From: Clostridiales bacterium UBA1742
GTDB taxonomy: Bacteria > Bacillota > Clostridia > TANB77 > CAG-508
Length of the DNA stretch: 16,588 bases
Direction: 5' to 3'
NCBI GenBank assembly: GCA_002314935.1
Contig: DCHW01000021.1
Location: 1 to 16,588, forward strand
In this document: positions 6,857 through 14,186 of the stretch, in pieces
Numbering within the stretch: the first letter of the stretch is position 1
Layout: each line of letters starts with the position of its first letter
The notes under the pieces: model-generated
What the model saw: only the letters and a program-made list of their open reading frames with translations
Told to the model about the DNA's origin: nothing
Database searches by the model: none
Position numbers and translations under genes: made by a program

Positions 6857-9514
6857 TTAAATATTTTCATTTCTAATAGTTTCTATGGTATTTTGTTTGT
6901 TAATCTTACCCATTGAATATTTCATTAAAATTATAATAAGTAAATATACAACTACTATAGAAATAAATATTGCAAGTATTGGCATTTTAAATGCAAATCC
7001 ACTTGTTTGTTCTAAGAAATAATACATTACATATGAAAGTCCAAGTCCTGTTCCAATTCCCCATATTAATGATTTAAATCCTATAAATATACTTTCTAAC
7101 CTTATCATACGATTAAACTCTTTGCTTGTCATTCCAACCGACTTAAGCATAGCAAATTCTGGTTTGCGAAGATTCATATTCGTAGTAATTGTATTAAATA
7201 TATTAGTTATTCCAATAAGAGAGATCACTATAATAAATCCATATAAAAATATTGCTACTAATGTAAATAAATTATTCATAAGTTTGGCGTTTTCATCTAT
7301 ATTATTCAAAGAATAATCTTCTCCATTTAATATTTCATCTATTTGGTCTTGTAACTTATCAGGATTACTTGAAGAATATAAAATATAAAATTCCTGGTCT
7401 TCTATTAATTCATTATATAATTTATCAGATACAACTATAAATGTTGTATTAGTAGCACTTGATAATCCATATGGTAATTTTTCAGAAGTAACATATCCAA
7501 TTTTAATATTTTTATTTACTATTTCACCATTTGTAATATCTAAAGACTTAGTTTCAGAATCATATTCTTTTTCTTCTTTCATAAAATTAACATTAATTTC
7601 ATCATTTTCTTTATAATTATATTTTATAGCATATTTTTTATCAGTCTTTTTAGTTTCTTCATTAAATATTTCAAATTTTTCATAGCCAGCAAATAAAATA
7701 GCTTTATCTTGATATTCATCATAATTTAAATTTAAAGAATCTAAATATTTTCTATATTGATAATCCCCTAAAGAAATAATTTCAATATAACTTTCATTTT
7801 CATCATACGTTATATCGTTTTGATTTTCTAAATCGGTATAAGCTTTATTTCTTTTAGGATTTTGAATCAATATATCGTCGTATCTAAAAACAGCATAATC
7901 ATCAATATTATCCAAGTTTAACGTACTTAATGCTTTATTTTTTGCATTTTCATCATAAATGGTTAAACTAATATTATAATCATATGTTGATATTTCATTA
8001 GATACTCCTCTAAAAGCTCCTTCCATAAAATATGATAATGCAATAAATATTGCAACAGATACAATTATAGAAATAATTGTAGTTCTATATTTTTTTCTGT
8101 TTCTTTTATAATTTTTGTAAGAAATTTCTCCACCTACTCCAAATAACTTTTTAATAAGTTTTGGACATTTAATGTTTTTTGTTTTAATTTTTATATCTGC
8201 ACTGTTTCTAATTGAAGTTATTGGGCTTACCTTAGAAGCTTTTTTAGCACTTTTAAAAGCTGATAAATAAATTGTAATCATTCCTAAAATAATAGATATA
8301 ATAACAGCTAAATAAGATATTTTTAAATAAAGTTTTAATCCTGTACTAAAAGCACCATTTAATAATAGATTACTTATAACAATAAGAAAATAAGATGCAA
8401 ACAATCCAAGTATTACACCACAAGGAATACCTATTAATCCTAACATAGTTCCTTCAAAAAAAACATTTTTCTTTATTTGTTTTTTTGTTGCACCAACACT
8501 TCTAAGCATTCCATATTGTTTGATTTTTTCTGTAATAGATATATCAAAACTATTTTTTATACAAAATACAGAAGTAACAATAATTATACCTATAACAATT
8601 ATTACAACAATTCCAAGACCTCCAGTTGTATTATTATCAAACAATGGATTACCTTCAAGTGTTATTAAATAACTATTTATATTATAAATATATTTTGATT
8701 TTGATAAATCATCTTCTTCTGCATCATTATAATCACCTGTCATTACTTTTATAAAAGCATTTTCATTTACTTCTAAAATGTTAGCAGTTATCTTTAAATA
8801 ATTTTTTGATCCATATTTATTAAGTCTAACATATGCATCAGCTGTATTACCTATATTATTATCATCTATATAAGTAATAACTGTATACCCCGGAGCATCA
8901 TATTGTTCAATGTTAGAAGCTGGTCTTTCAATTATACCAACAATAGTATATGTTTTTTCTATAGTATCAACAATCTCTTCATTATTTTCTTCATTATAAG
9001 GATTTTGCTGGGTTAATTCTACGCCATTACTTACTCTTTTACCAACATCTAGTGTAATAGTATCTCCAACATGATATTCAATTCTTGCATTTGTTTTTAA
9101 ATGGCTAGGTATAATAATTTCATTATTATTTTCTGGAAGTCTCCCATCTATTAACTTAATTGATAAATTATCTAAAGCACCTTTGGTAAATGCCTTTATA
9201 TAAGCATATTGTTTATCTTTGTTTTTACTATTATCTAATTTAGCATAACCAACATTAGTTGTTAAATATATATTTTCAACTCCCTGATTATTTTCAATTT
9301 TATATAAATCATCACAATTTACATCATAAAATGCTACATGAAAATAACCTCTTTGCTTTGTTTCAAATCTAATTAACGATTCTATAGCACTTGAATACAT
9401 TGTTGCAACAGCAGTAATCAAAGCAACAGAAAGCATTATTCCAATAATAGTAACAATAGTTCTTTTCTTATTTAATTTTAAATTTTTTATAGTTAATTTG
9501 TTAAGTAAGTTCAT
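6857..9514 (-). CDS. FtsX/MacB-type ABC transporter permease with two extracytoplasmic domains
   Basis: Large permease of 885 residues built as two MacB-like halves. Half one: TM1 at about 19-40, a long extracytoplasmic domain (about 41-298), then three helices near 301-319, 355-383 and 400-420. Half two: TM5 at about 479-497, a second extracytoplasmic domain of about 250 residues, and three helices in the last 130 residues. Both FtsX cores carry the typical coupling motif after the first helix of each triplet (MLRSVGATKKQI at about 336-347 and MLKSVGMTSKEF near the C-terminus). This 4+4 topology is type VII (mechanotransmission) and differs from ten-helix BceB. It follows its ATPase by 2 bases, with an AGGAGG site inside the ATPase gene. 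Likely role: export or sensing of peptide antibiotics with the two-component system next door; the substrate is inferred only from context. Confidence 0.9.
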   Translation of the reverse strand: MNLLNKLTIKNLKLNKKRTIVTIIGIMLSVALITAVATMYSSAIESLIRFETKQRGYFHVAFYDVNCDDLYKIENNQGVENIYLTTNVGYAKLDNSKNKDKQYAYIKAFTKGALDNLSIKLIDGRLPENNNEIIIPSHLKTNARIEYHVGDTITLDVGKRVSNGVELTQQNPYNEENNEEIVDTIEKTYTIVGIIERPASNIEQYDAPGYTVITYIDDNNIGNTADAYVRLNKYGSKNYLKITANILEVNENAFIKVMTGDYNDAEEDDLSKSKYIYNINSYLITLEGNPLFDNNTTGGLGIVVIIVIGIIIVTSVFCIKNSFDISITEKIKQYGMLRSVGATKKQIKKNVFFEGTMLGLIGIPCGVILGLFASYFLIVISNLLLNGAFSTGLKLYLKISYLAVIISIILGMITIYLSAFKSAKKASKVSPITSIRNSADIKIKTKNIKCPKLIKKLFGVGGEISYKNYKRNRKKYRTTIISIIVSVAIFIALSYFMEGAFRGVSNEISTYDYNISLTIYDENAKNKALSTLNLDNIDDYAVFRYDDILIQNPKRNKAYTDLENQNDITYDENESYIEIISLGDYQYRKYLDSLNLNYDEYQDKAILFAGYEKFEIFNEETKKTDKKYAIKYNYKENDEINVNFMKEEKEYDSETKSLDITNGEIVNKNIKIGYVTSEKLPYGLSSATNTTFIVVSDKLYNELIEDQEFYILYSSSNPDKLQDQIDEILNGEDYSLNNIDENAKLMNNLFTLVAIFLYGFIIVISLIGITNIFNTITTNMNLRKPEFAMLKSVGMTSKEFNRMIRLESIFIGFKSLIWGIGTGLGLSYVMYYFLEQTSGFAFKMPILAIFISIVVVYLLIIILMKYSMGKINKQNTIETIRNENI

Positions 9515-9516
9515 CT

Positions 9517-10188
9517 TTATACCTCCTTAACAATTTTGCCGTCTTCGATCTTTATAATCCTATCCGCAATCTTTGCAATTTCCATATTATGTGTAATCAT
9601 AATAATTGTTTGTTTAAATTCTTTATTAGATTTTTTTAAAAGTGCTACTATTTCATCACTTGATTTACTATCCAAATTTCCTGTTGGTTCATCTGCAAGT
9701 ATTATTGTTGGATTTGTAATTAATGCTCTACCTATACTTGTCCTTTGTTGTTGACCTCCAGATAATTCATTTGGAAGATGTGTTCTTCTTTTTTCTAATC
9801 CTAATATTTTCAGCATTTCATTTACTCTTTTTTTGTCTATCTCTCTATTGTCTAAAGATAATGGAAGTACAATATTTTCTTCAACATTTAATATTGGTAT
9901 TAAATTATAAAATTGATAAATCAAACCAACCTGTCTTCTTCTAAAAATAGCAAGTTTATCATCATTAAATTCAAAAATATCTTTTCCATCTATAAACACT
10001 TTACCACTTGTTGGTCTATCAACACCTCCAAGCAAATGAAGAAGTGTACTTTTTCCTGACCCTGAAGCTCCTACAATAGCAACAAATTCTCCTTTTTCTA
10101 CAGAAAAAGAAACATTGTCAAGAGCTATAACTTTAGCTGAATCTTTACCATAAATTTTAGTTAAATTTTGAACTTTTAAAATTTCCAT
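9517..10188 (-). CDS. MacB/LolD-type ABC transporter ATP-binding protein
   Basis: ATPase of 223 residues, the standard length for MacB/LolD/BceA partners of FtsX-type permeases. Walker A is G40-ASGSGKST-48, the Q-loop is LIYQFYNLIP with Q92, the signature is L142-SGGQQQR, Walker B is IILADEPTGNLD (162-173) and the switch region is MITHN. The extended 'RRRQVGLIYQFYNLIP' block and DEPTGNLD are hallmarks of this subfamily. An AAAGGGG ribosome site precedes the ATG. It is the first gene of a two-gene operon with the large permease; its promoter carries a direct repeat fitting the OmpR-type regulator at 6144-6800. Confidence 0.95.
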   Translation of the reverse strand: MEILKVQNLTKIYGKDSAKVIALDNVSFSVEKGEFVAIVGASGSGKSTLLHLLGGVDRPTSGKVFIDGKDIFEFNDDKLAIFRRRQVGLIYQFYNLIPILNVEENIVLPLSLDNREIDKKRVNEMLKILGLEKRRTHLPNELSGGQQQRTSIGRALITNPTIILADEPTGNLDSKSSDEIVALLKKSNKEFKQTIIMITHNMEIAKIADRIIKIEDGKIVKEV

Positions 10189-10219
10189 ATTTTTAACCCC
10201 TTTCTCATTTTACATAGCA

Positions 10220-10225
10220 ATTATA
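10220..10225 (-). promoter_or_regulatory. -10 element of the ABC exporter promoter
   Basis: TATAAT on the minus strand about 30 bases before the exporter start codon. The position 17 bp upstream reads CTTAGT, a poor -35, and is covered by the direct repeat at 10235-10253. This is the usual structure of a promoter that needs a bound OmpR-family activator. Confidence 0.65.
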
Positions 10226-10234
10226 AATCAAGTA

Positions 10235-10253
10235 AAGTTACAACTAAGTTACA
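10235..10253 (-). promoter_or_regulatory. Direct-repeat binding site for an OmpR-family regulator
   Basis: Minus strand TGTAACTT - AGT - TGTAACTT: two identical 8-mers (10246-10253 and 10235-10242) repeated at exactly 11 bp, one helical turn, overlapping the -35 region. Tandem half-sites at 11-bp spacing are the standard target of PhoB/OmpR-type dimers. The cognate regulator is likely the one encoded at 6144-6800. Confidence 0.75.
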
Positions 10254-10260
10254 TTTTAAA

Positions 10261-10287
10261 AAAAGATAGTATTTTTTACTATCTTTT
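10261..10287 (-). terminator. Intrinsic terminator of the MerR-MGMT operon
   Basis: Perfect 11-bp inverted repeat (AAAAGATAGTA, 10261-10271, and its complement, 10277-10287) with a 5-base loop and a U tract, 7 bases after the stop of the MGMT-like gene. Confidence 0.88.
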
Positions 10288-10294
10288 CATTTCT

Positions 10295-10768
10295 TTACAC
10301 TTCAAGTAAGCTTTTTTCAAAATCTTTAACATAATATTTAATATTTTTTGTGCCTTTTGTTATAATTGTATGTCCTTCTTCTTCAAGCAATCTTTTTTGC
10401 ATTTCTATACCTTCTGGATATTTTCCATTTAGTTCTCCATTAGATTTTAAAGTTCTCCAATATGGTGTAATATCTTTATTTCTTTGATAACTTGCCCATG
10501 CACAAATATTTACAAATATTCCACATGTTAATGGGCAAGTTATATCTGTTTTATATTTTTTGGCCATGGCTTTTCTTAAAATGTCATTTGTAATTAATTT
10601 ACCCTTTGGAACTTTTTTCATCATTTCGTTATAATCAATAGGAGGTGCAATGACCATTGTTTTCCCTCCCCATTTTTTTGCTGCCTCTTCATCAAGTTCA
10701 ACAATCTTAGGCATATTTTTACTATCATTCATTTTAGCATTAAAATCTTTTTTATCTTCGTTAGCCAT
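10295..10768 (-). CDS. MGMT-family (alkyltransferase-like) protein lacking the active-site cysteine
   Basis: Protein of 157 residues resembling the C-terminal domain of O6-alkylguanine-DNA alkyltransferases and the small 'MGMT family' proteins of Firmicutes. The segment PKGKLITNDILRKAMA (about 54-69) matches the 'G-V-T-Y-G-D-I-A' helix-turn region, and T101-P-Y-W-R105 followed by LKSNGELN and then IEMQKRLLEEEG lines up with IPCHRVVRSDG and the closing KxxLLxxEG helix. At the PCHR motif the reactive Cys is Tyr103 and the His is Trp104, while Pro102 and Arg105 are kept, so alkyl transfer to this residue is impossible. Known alkyltransferase-like proteins with a replaced Cys bind alkylated DNA and recruit excision repair; that role is inferred here. 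It is the second gene behind a MerR regulator (18-base gap with AGGGAG) and ends at a terminator. Confidence 0.75.
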   Translation of the reverse strand: MANEDKKDFNAKMNDSKNMPKIVELDEEAAKKWGGKTMVIAPPIDYNEMMKKVPKGKLITNDILRKAMAKKYKTDITCPLTCGIFVNICAWASYQRNKDITPYWRTLKSNGELNGKYPEGIEMQKRLLEEEGHTIITKGTKNIKYYVKDFEKSLLEV

Positions 10769-10786
10769 AACAATTACTCCCTTTTT

Positions 10787-11590
10787 CTATTTTATAATTT
10801 CTATTGGAACTTGTAATTCCGTTAAATAATCTTCTTCGCTTTCTTTATTCCAACATCCATCAATATAACTTTCTCTAATTTCTCCTGCTATTTCATATCC
10901 ATTATTTTCAACATATTTTAAAATTTTATTATATGACTCTCCTAATTTAGAATAACTTCCTTTATGATAAATACAAACAGCTTTAATTGAATTTGATTTT
11001 GTGAATTTTATATTTTCACTTTCTTTTCCCATTTCTTGAACCGCTTCGACATATCTTATCTTAACATTTTCTTCTTTATATCCATGATCTAAGTAATTTA
11101 CATAGCAATATCCAGGTTCTATACATTTTAAATTTGGATTTACATTTGTTACTTCTTTTCCAGTTTCTAATACGAACTCAGATATTGCTTCATAATTTTT
11201 AATTATTCCCTCTCTATAATATACAACATAAGATGGAATTTCTTTAACTAAAATTTCATTTTCCATTTTCTTTTCCTCCAACAAATAATTAATTTGAGAA
11301 AGCTGATAATTGTATAAATTAATATTTTTTTCTAATTCATTTTTTTTGCACTTAAGAACATCATAAAAATTTTTATTCTCTTTAATAATTTTTTTAATAT
11401 CGTTAATTGACAAACCTATTTGTTTTAAAGCAATAATTTTTGAAATTTCTACTAATTGACTACTATCATAATATCTATAACTATTATTTTCATCAATGTA
11501 TGCTGGTTTTAACAGTCCTTCTTTTTCATAATATCTTAAAGCTTTTATCGTTACTTTACACATCTTTGAAAATACACCAATTTTATACAT
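10787..11590 (-). CDS. MerR-family regulator with GyrI-like ligand-binding domain (BmrR type)
   Basis: Transcriptional regulator of 267 residues. The MerR winged-helix domain (about 1-70) has the pattern YKIGVFSKMCKVTIKALRYY, then the SYRYYD wing. A coiled-coil dimerisation helix follows (about 78-112, rich in K, E, L and N). The C-terminal half (about 113-267) is a GyrI/BmrR-like effector domain: it starts KEIPSYVVYYREG and ends LTELQVPIEII, where the Glu of the LxExQxPI block is the cation-binding Glu in BmrR-type sensors. Such proteins bind lipophilic cationic drugs and twist a 19-bp-spacer promoter; that promoter is present immediately upstream (11612-11642). It drives itself and the Cys-less MGMT-like gene, an uncommon partner, since such regulators usually control efflux pumps. 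No Cys cluster for metal sensing is seen in the linker. Confidence 0.9.
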   Translation of the reverse strand: MYKIGVFSKMCKVTIKALRYYEKEGLLKPAYIDENNSYRYYDSSQLVEISKIIALKQIGLSINDIKKIIKENKNFYDVLKCKKNELEKNINLYNYQLSQINYLLEEKKMENEILVKEIPSYVVYYREGIIKNYEAISEFVLETGKEVTNVNPNLKCIEPGYCYVNYLDHGYKEENVKIRYVEAVQEMGKESENIKFTKSNSIKAVCIYHKGSYSKLGESYNKILKYVENNGYEIAGEIRESYIDGCWNKESEEDYLTELQVPIEIIK

Positions 11591-11611
11591 TTTTTTCTTC
11601 CTCCGTCATTA

Positions 11612-11642
11612 TTTATACACTATACTCCAAGAGGAGAGTCAA
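11612..11642 (-). promoter_or_regulatory. MerR-type promoter with 19-bp spacer and central dyad
   Basis: Minus strand TTGACT (11637-11642), 19-bp spacer, TATAAA (11612-11617). The spacer begins with the dyad CTCC-TCTT-GGAG. An over-long spacer with a CTCC/GGAG dyad between the boxes is the defining feature of MerR/BmrR-regulated promoters, with the regulator bound between the boxes. Confidence 0.82.
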
Positions 11643-11650
11643 GCTATTTT

Positions 11651-12238
11651 TTAAAATTTTATTTTTTTAAATAAGCCATCATTATTGCAATATGCATATA
11701 TAATACCTCTGCCTCTTTTTAAAACTCTTGCTTCTGCATTTTGCTCTGGATATAATTTTATAATTTGGCATCTATCACTTGTAACATAAGCAATAAATGA
11801 AATGTAATGTTTTTTACTCATATCATGATTAATTGAAATATAATATTCATTTTCTACTAATTCACAATTAATTATGTGATATTCATCTTCCATTTCTGCC
11901 TCTAAAGCAGGTAAATTTATTCCACAACAAGAATTTACATTTTCTCCAATTGAATAAATTATATTTCCACAAATTGGGCATACATAAAATTTAGATTTTT
12001 GCATATTCCCAGATTTATTTTGATTTGTTATACATTCTCCATTCATAAGTTCTATTACAGAAACCTTTAATGCACTTGCTAAATTTTCTATTAAGGCAAT
12101 ATCAGGTAAACCCTTTCCGGTTTCCCATTTACTTACTGTTTTATCACTTACGCCAATAATATTAGCTAATTCTAATTGTGTTAATTTTTGTTTTTCTCTT
12201 AATTCTTTTATAATTTTTCCAGTTACATAATTATTCAT
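11651..12238 (-). CDS. XRE-family HTH regulator fused to a degenerate desulfoferrodoxin domain
   Basis: 195 residues. The N-terminal Cro/CI-type HTH (about 8-62) has LTQLELANIIGVSDKTVSKWE, the classic XRE core. After a short linker (68-82) the rest aligns end to end with desulfoferrodoxin: C87-x2-C90 and C104-C105 match the FeS4 centre I; H121, H138, H144 and C184 match four of the five centre II iron ligands. Two catalytic positions are changed: the last His ligand is Asp187 (YAYCNND versus YAYCNKH in the enzyme at 610-993) and the catalytic Lys is Tyr120 (E-Y-H versus E-K-H). I infer an iron-based sensor of superoxide, O2, NO or redox state that controls DNA binding, rather than a superoxide reductase. 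AGGAGG precedes the ATG. The gene has its own promoter and no hairpin before the following MerR promoter. HTH and fold are sure; ligand and targets are unknown. Confidence 0.88.
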   Translation of the reverse strand: MNNYVTGKIIKELREKQKLTQLELANIIGVSDKTVSKWETGKGLPDIALIENLASALKVSVIELMNGECITNQNKSGNMQKSKFYVCPICGNIIYSIGENVNSCCGINLPALEAEMEDEYHIINCELVENEYYISINHDMSKKHYISFIAYVTSDRCQIIKLYPEQNAEARVLKRGRGIIYAYCNNDGLFKKIKF

Positions 12239-12259
12239 TCTTTCATCCTCCTAAATAAA

Positions 12260-12287
12260 ATTATAAATAAATTAATCAAATTTACAA
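12260..12287 (-). promoter_or_regulatory. Promoter of the HTH-desulfoferrodoxin gene with possible operator
   Basis: TTGTAA (12282-12287), 16-bp spacer, TATAAT (12260-12265) on the minus strand. Between the boxes lies TAAATT-TGATT-AATTTA (12268-12284), a perfect 6-bp inverted repeat that could be an autoregulatory site. The DNA is AT-rich, so the operator is tentative. Confidence 0.5.
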
Positions 12288-12308
12288 CCTACTTATCGTA
12301 GAGTTTAC

Positions 12309-12566
12309 TTAATCTTTTTTCCATCTTTTTAGTGTTGGAAATAACTTTTCGCAAAAATCTTTCATTTCTTCATTTGTCATTCCAGCTTGCTCTCCATATT
12401 TTGAACACATGTTTATATATTCTTCCATATCAACTTTATCAATAAATTCTCCATTTTCGAAGCAATATTTGCAATAATCATTATTAATACTTCCATCTAC
12501 ATTTTTTCCTAATTGTTCTTCATTTTCAATTGGCATTCCACAACTTTGACATATTTTATTTTCCAT
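12309..12566 (-). CDS. Small putative zinc-ribbon protein (PF12674-like)
   Basis: Protein of 85 residues with the pattern ICQSCGMPI near the start (C6, C9) and DYCKYCFENGEF (C32, C35), forming one four-cysteine zinc ribbon, then a helical tail ending LKRWKK. This matches the small 'putative zinc ribbon' family common in Firmicutes, whose function is not established. A possible role is binding protein or nucleic acid; nothing catalytic is visible. It follows the ABC permease gene by 15 bases with an AAGGGGA ribosome site, so it is the last gene of the ABC operon. No clear terminator follows, so transcripts may run on into the HTH-desulfoferrodoxin gene. Confidence 0.85.
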   Translation of the reverse strand: MENKICQSCGMPIENEEQLGKNVDGSINNDYCKYCFENGEFIDKVDMEEYINMCSKYGEQAGMTNEEMKDFCEKLFPTLKRWKKD

Positions 12567-12581
12567 ATTAATTCCCCTTTC

Positions 12582-14186
12582 TTATAATTCATTAAATATC
12601 TTTGTTCCATTATTTTTTAACCAAGTTCTTAAAATATAACATAACACAGTAAAAATCAAAATACATCCACCTATTATGTATAATGAATTTACTAAATCTG
12701 ATAAATACATTGCAGCATATATTAAAGCTAAATTAAATAGCCATCCACCAAACAAATTTATCATTACTGGAATACTTTGTTTTGTTAATGTTGCCGCATT
12801 AGTCCAGTTAAAATTTGGATTTTTTAAATTTAAAAACAATCCAAAATCAGCCATTAAATATGCAAATATATATACTCCTAAAAATATTAAAATCATTTTT
12901 AAATATTTAATATTTAATACTTTACATGCTACCAATATAAATGGAACTGCAGCAATAAAATTCATTTGCACAGACATTTTTTCTTTATTCTTTAGGATTC
13001 TCCATGCAGTTACTGGTAAAGCTTTTAATTGCCAAAAACTTTTTCCTTCCATTGAAATTGAAACAGCTAAAATACAATTTGTTGATATTATAAAGCAAAC
13101 TGCAATTAATATAATTACAGGTAAAATTTCTAATAAATTTGGAATTGTAGCAGACATAGAAATAATTGTTTCATATACTACATTTTCTTTACTAATCATT
13201 AAAATTGCAATTGCAGGCATAACTAAAAGTCCAAATCCACCATTTAATACCCAAGTTGGTACTGAAACAAAACTTTTATATTCTCTAATTAATAATGCTT
13301 TATCAATAGTTCTTTTTTTGTAATTTAAAGTTTTATTTTTTACTTTTGGAGAATTATTTTTTACAAGTGATAAATTAATAAAAGTTTTAGTAAGTATAAA
13401 AAAACCAATGCCAGATATTGCAAGTGTTATAGCAAGCAATGATATCATAGACAAAATATTTCCATCAGATGCTTCTCCTATCCAATATATATAATGTAAG
13501 CATGATTTTATCCATATACTTATATGTTCTAGATTTTCACTTATTTTAGAAAAATAATCTGTAATTTTGTAATATACCAAATAATAAATTCCAATTATAA
13601 GTAAACTAAACAATAGCTTAATAAAATTACTACCATTAGTTTTTGATGAAATAACTGCAACAATAAATCCTAGCAAACAAGATAATAACGTTACAAACAA
13701 CGCTATTATAAAGATTACTAAAATAGGAAATATAATATTTAAAATATTAAGTGGTACTAAAATATAATAAGCTATTATTGTAGGAATCCAAATTAAAGCA
13801 CTATACATTAAACTTACAGTATAAACTCCAATTAATCGTGATAATAATATATTTTTTGTTTTAATTGGAAGCGATAGTATTAATTCATTATCTTTAGGTA
13901 AATATAAGCTAGCATAAGTATTAAATACACTTGCAAAAACGCCAAGAGCAATTGAGAGTATTGCCATAATTGAAAAATAAGCCCAATTAATTTCTTTATT
14001 TAGTATTCCTACTCCAAGTTTGCTTGCCATACCATAAAAAGTAATACCTAAACTTATAAACGCAAAAATTATTAAACTAGAAAAAGCAATAATTCCTTTT
14101 AAATTTCTTGTTTTTCCTGTTTTTCTGTCAACAAAATATGATTGAAACAATTCTAATATTTGTTTTTTTATTAGAGTTTTTAACAT
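12582..14186 (-). CDS. Large ABC-type exporter permease (PF16949-like)
   Basis: Polytopic permease of 534 residues with about twelve hydrophobic helices in two groups, roughly 33-55, 68-92, 112-135, 140-175, 188-207 and 245-268 in the first half and six more from about 315 to 525. Two related cytoplasmic motifs, PKDNELILSLPI (about 98-109) and EGKSFWQLKALPV in the second half, mark the repeat, as in the putative ABC exporter family PF16949. The extracytoplasmic loops are short, unlike the FtsX-type permease at 6857-9514. Its ATG directly abuts the stop of the ATPase gene, with GAGGAAA as ribosome site. The transported substrate is unknown. Confidence 0.85.
   Translation of the reverse strand: MLKTLIKKQILELFQSYFVDRKTGKTRNLKGIIAFSSLIIFAFISLGITFYGMASKLGVGILNKEINWAYFSIMAILSIALGVFASVFNTYASLYLPKDNELILSLPIKTKNILLSRLIGVYTVSLMYSALIWIPTIIAYYILVPLNILNIIFPILVIFIIALFVTLLSCLLGFIVAVISSKTNGSNFIKLLFSLLIIGIYYLVYYKITDYFSKISENLEHISIWIKSCLHYIYWIGEASDGNILSMISLLAITLAISGIGFFILTKTFINLSLVKNNSPKVKNKTLNYKKRTIDKALLIREYKSFVSVPTWVLNGGFGLLVMPAIAILMISKENVVYETIISMSATIPNLLEILPVIILIAVCFIISTNCILAVSISMEGKSFWQLKALPVTAWRILKNKEKMSVQMNFIAAVPFILVACKVLNIKYLKMILIFLGVYIFAYLMADFGLFLNLKNPNFNWTNAATLTKQSIPVMINLFGGWLFNLALIYAAMYLSDLVNSLYIIGGCILIFTVLCYILRTWLKNNGTKIFNEL

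Noticed and set aside
7122..9944. Several plus-strand open frames of 60-75 codons opposite the FtsX-type permease and its ATPase
   Set aside because: Short, no domain or ribosome site, and fully inside firm minus-strand genes.
11440..11670. Plus-strand open frame of 76 codons across the MerR gene start and promoter
   Set aside because: It overlaps the MerR HTH coding region and its promoter, and its sequence has no recognisable pattern.
12676..13323. Plus-strand open frame of 215 codons opposite the ABC permease
   Set aside because: It is antisense to a well-supported membrane protein gene, has no ribosome site before its ATG, and its Ile/Lys/Asn-rich sequence reads like the complement of hydrophobic codons.
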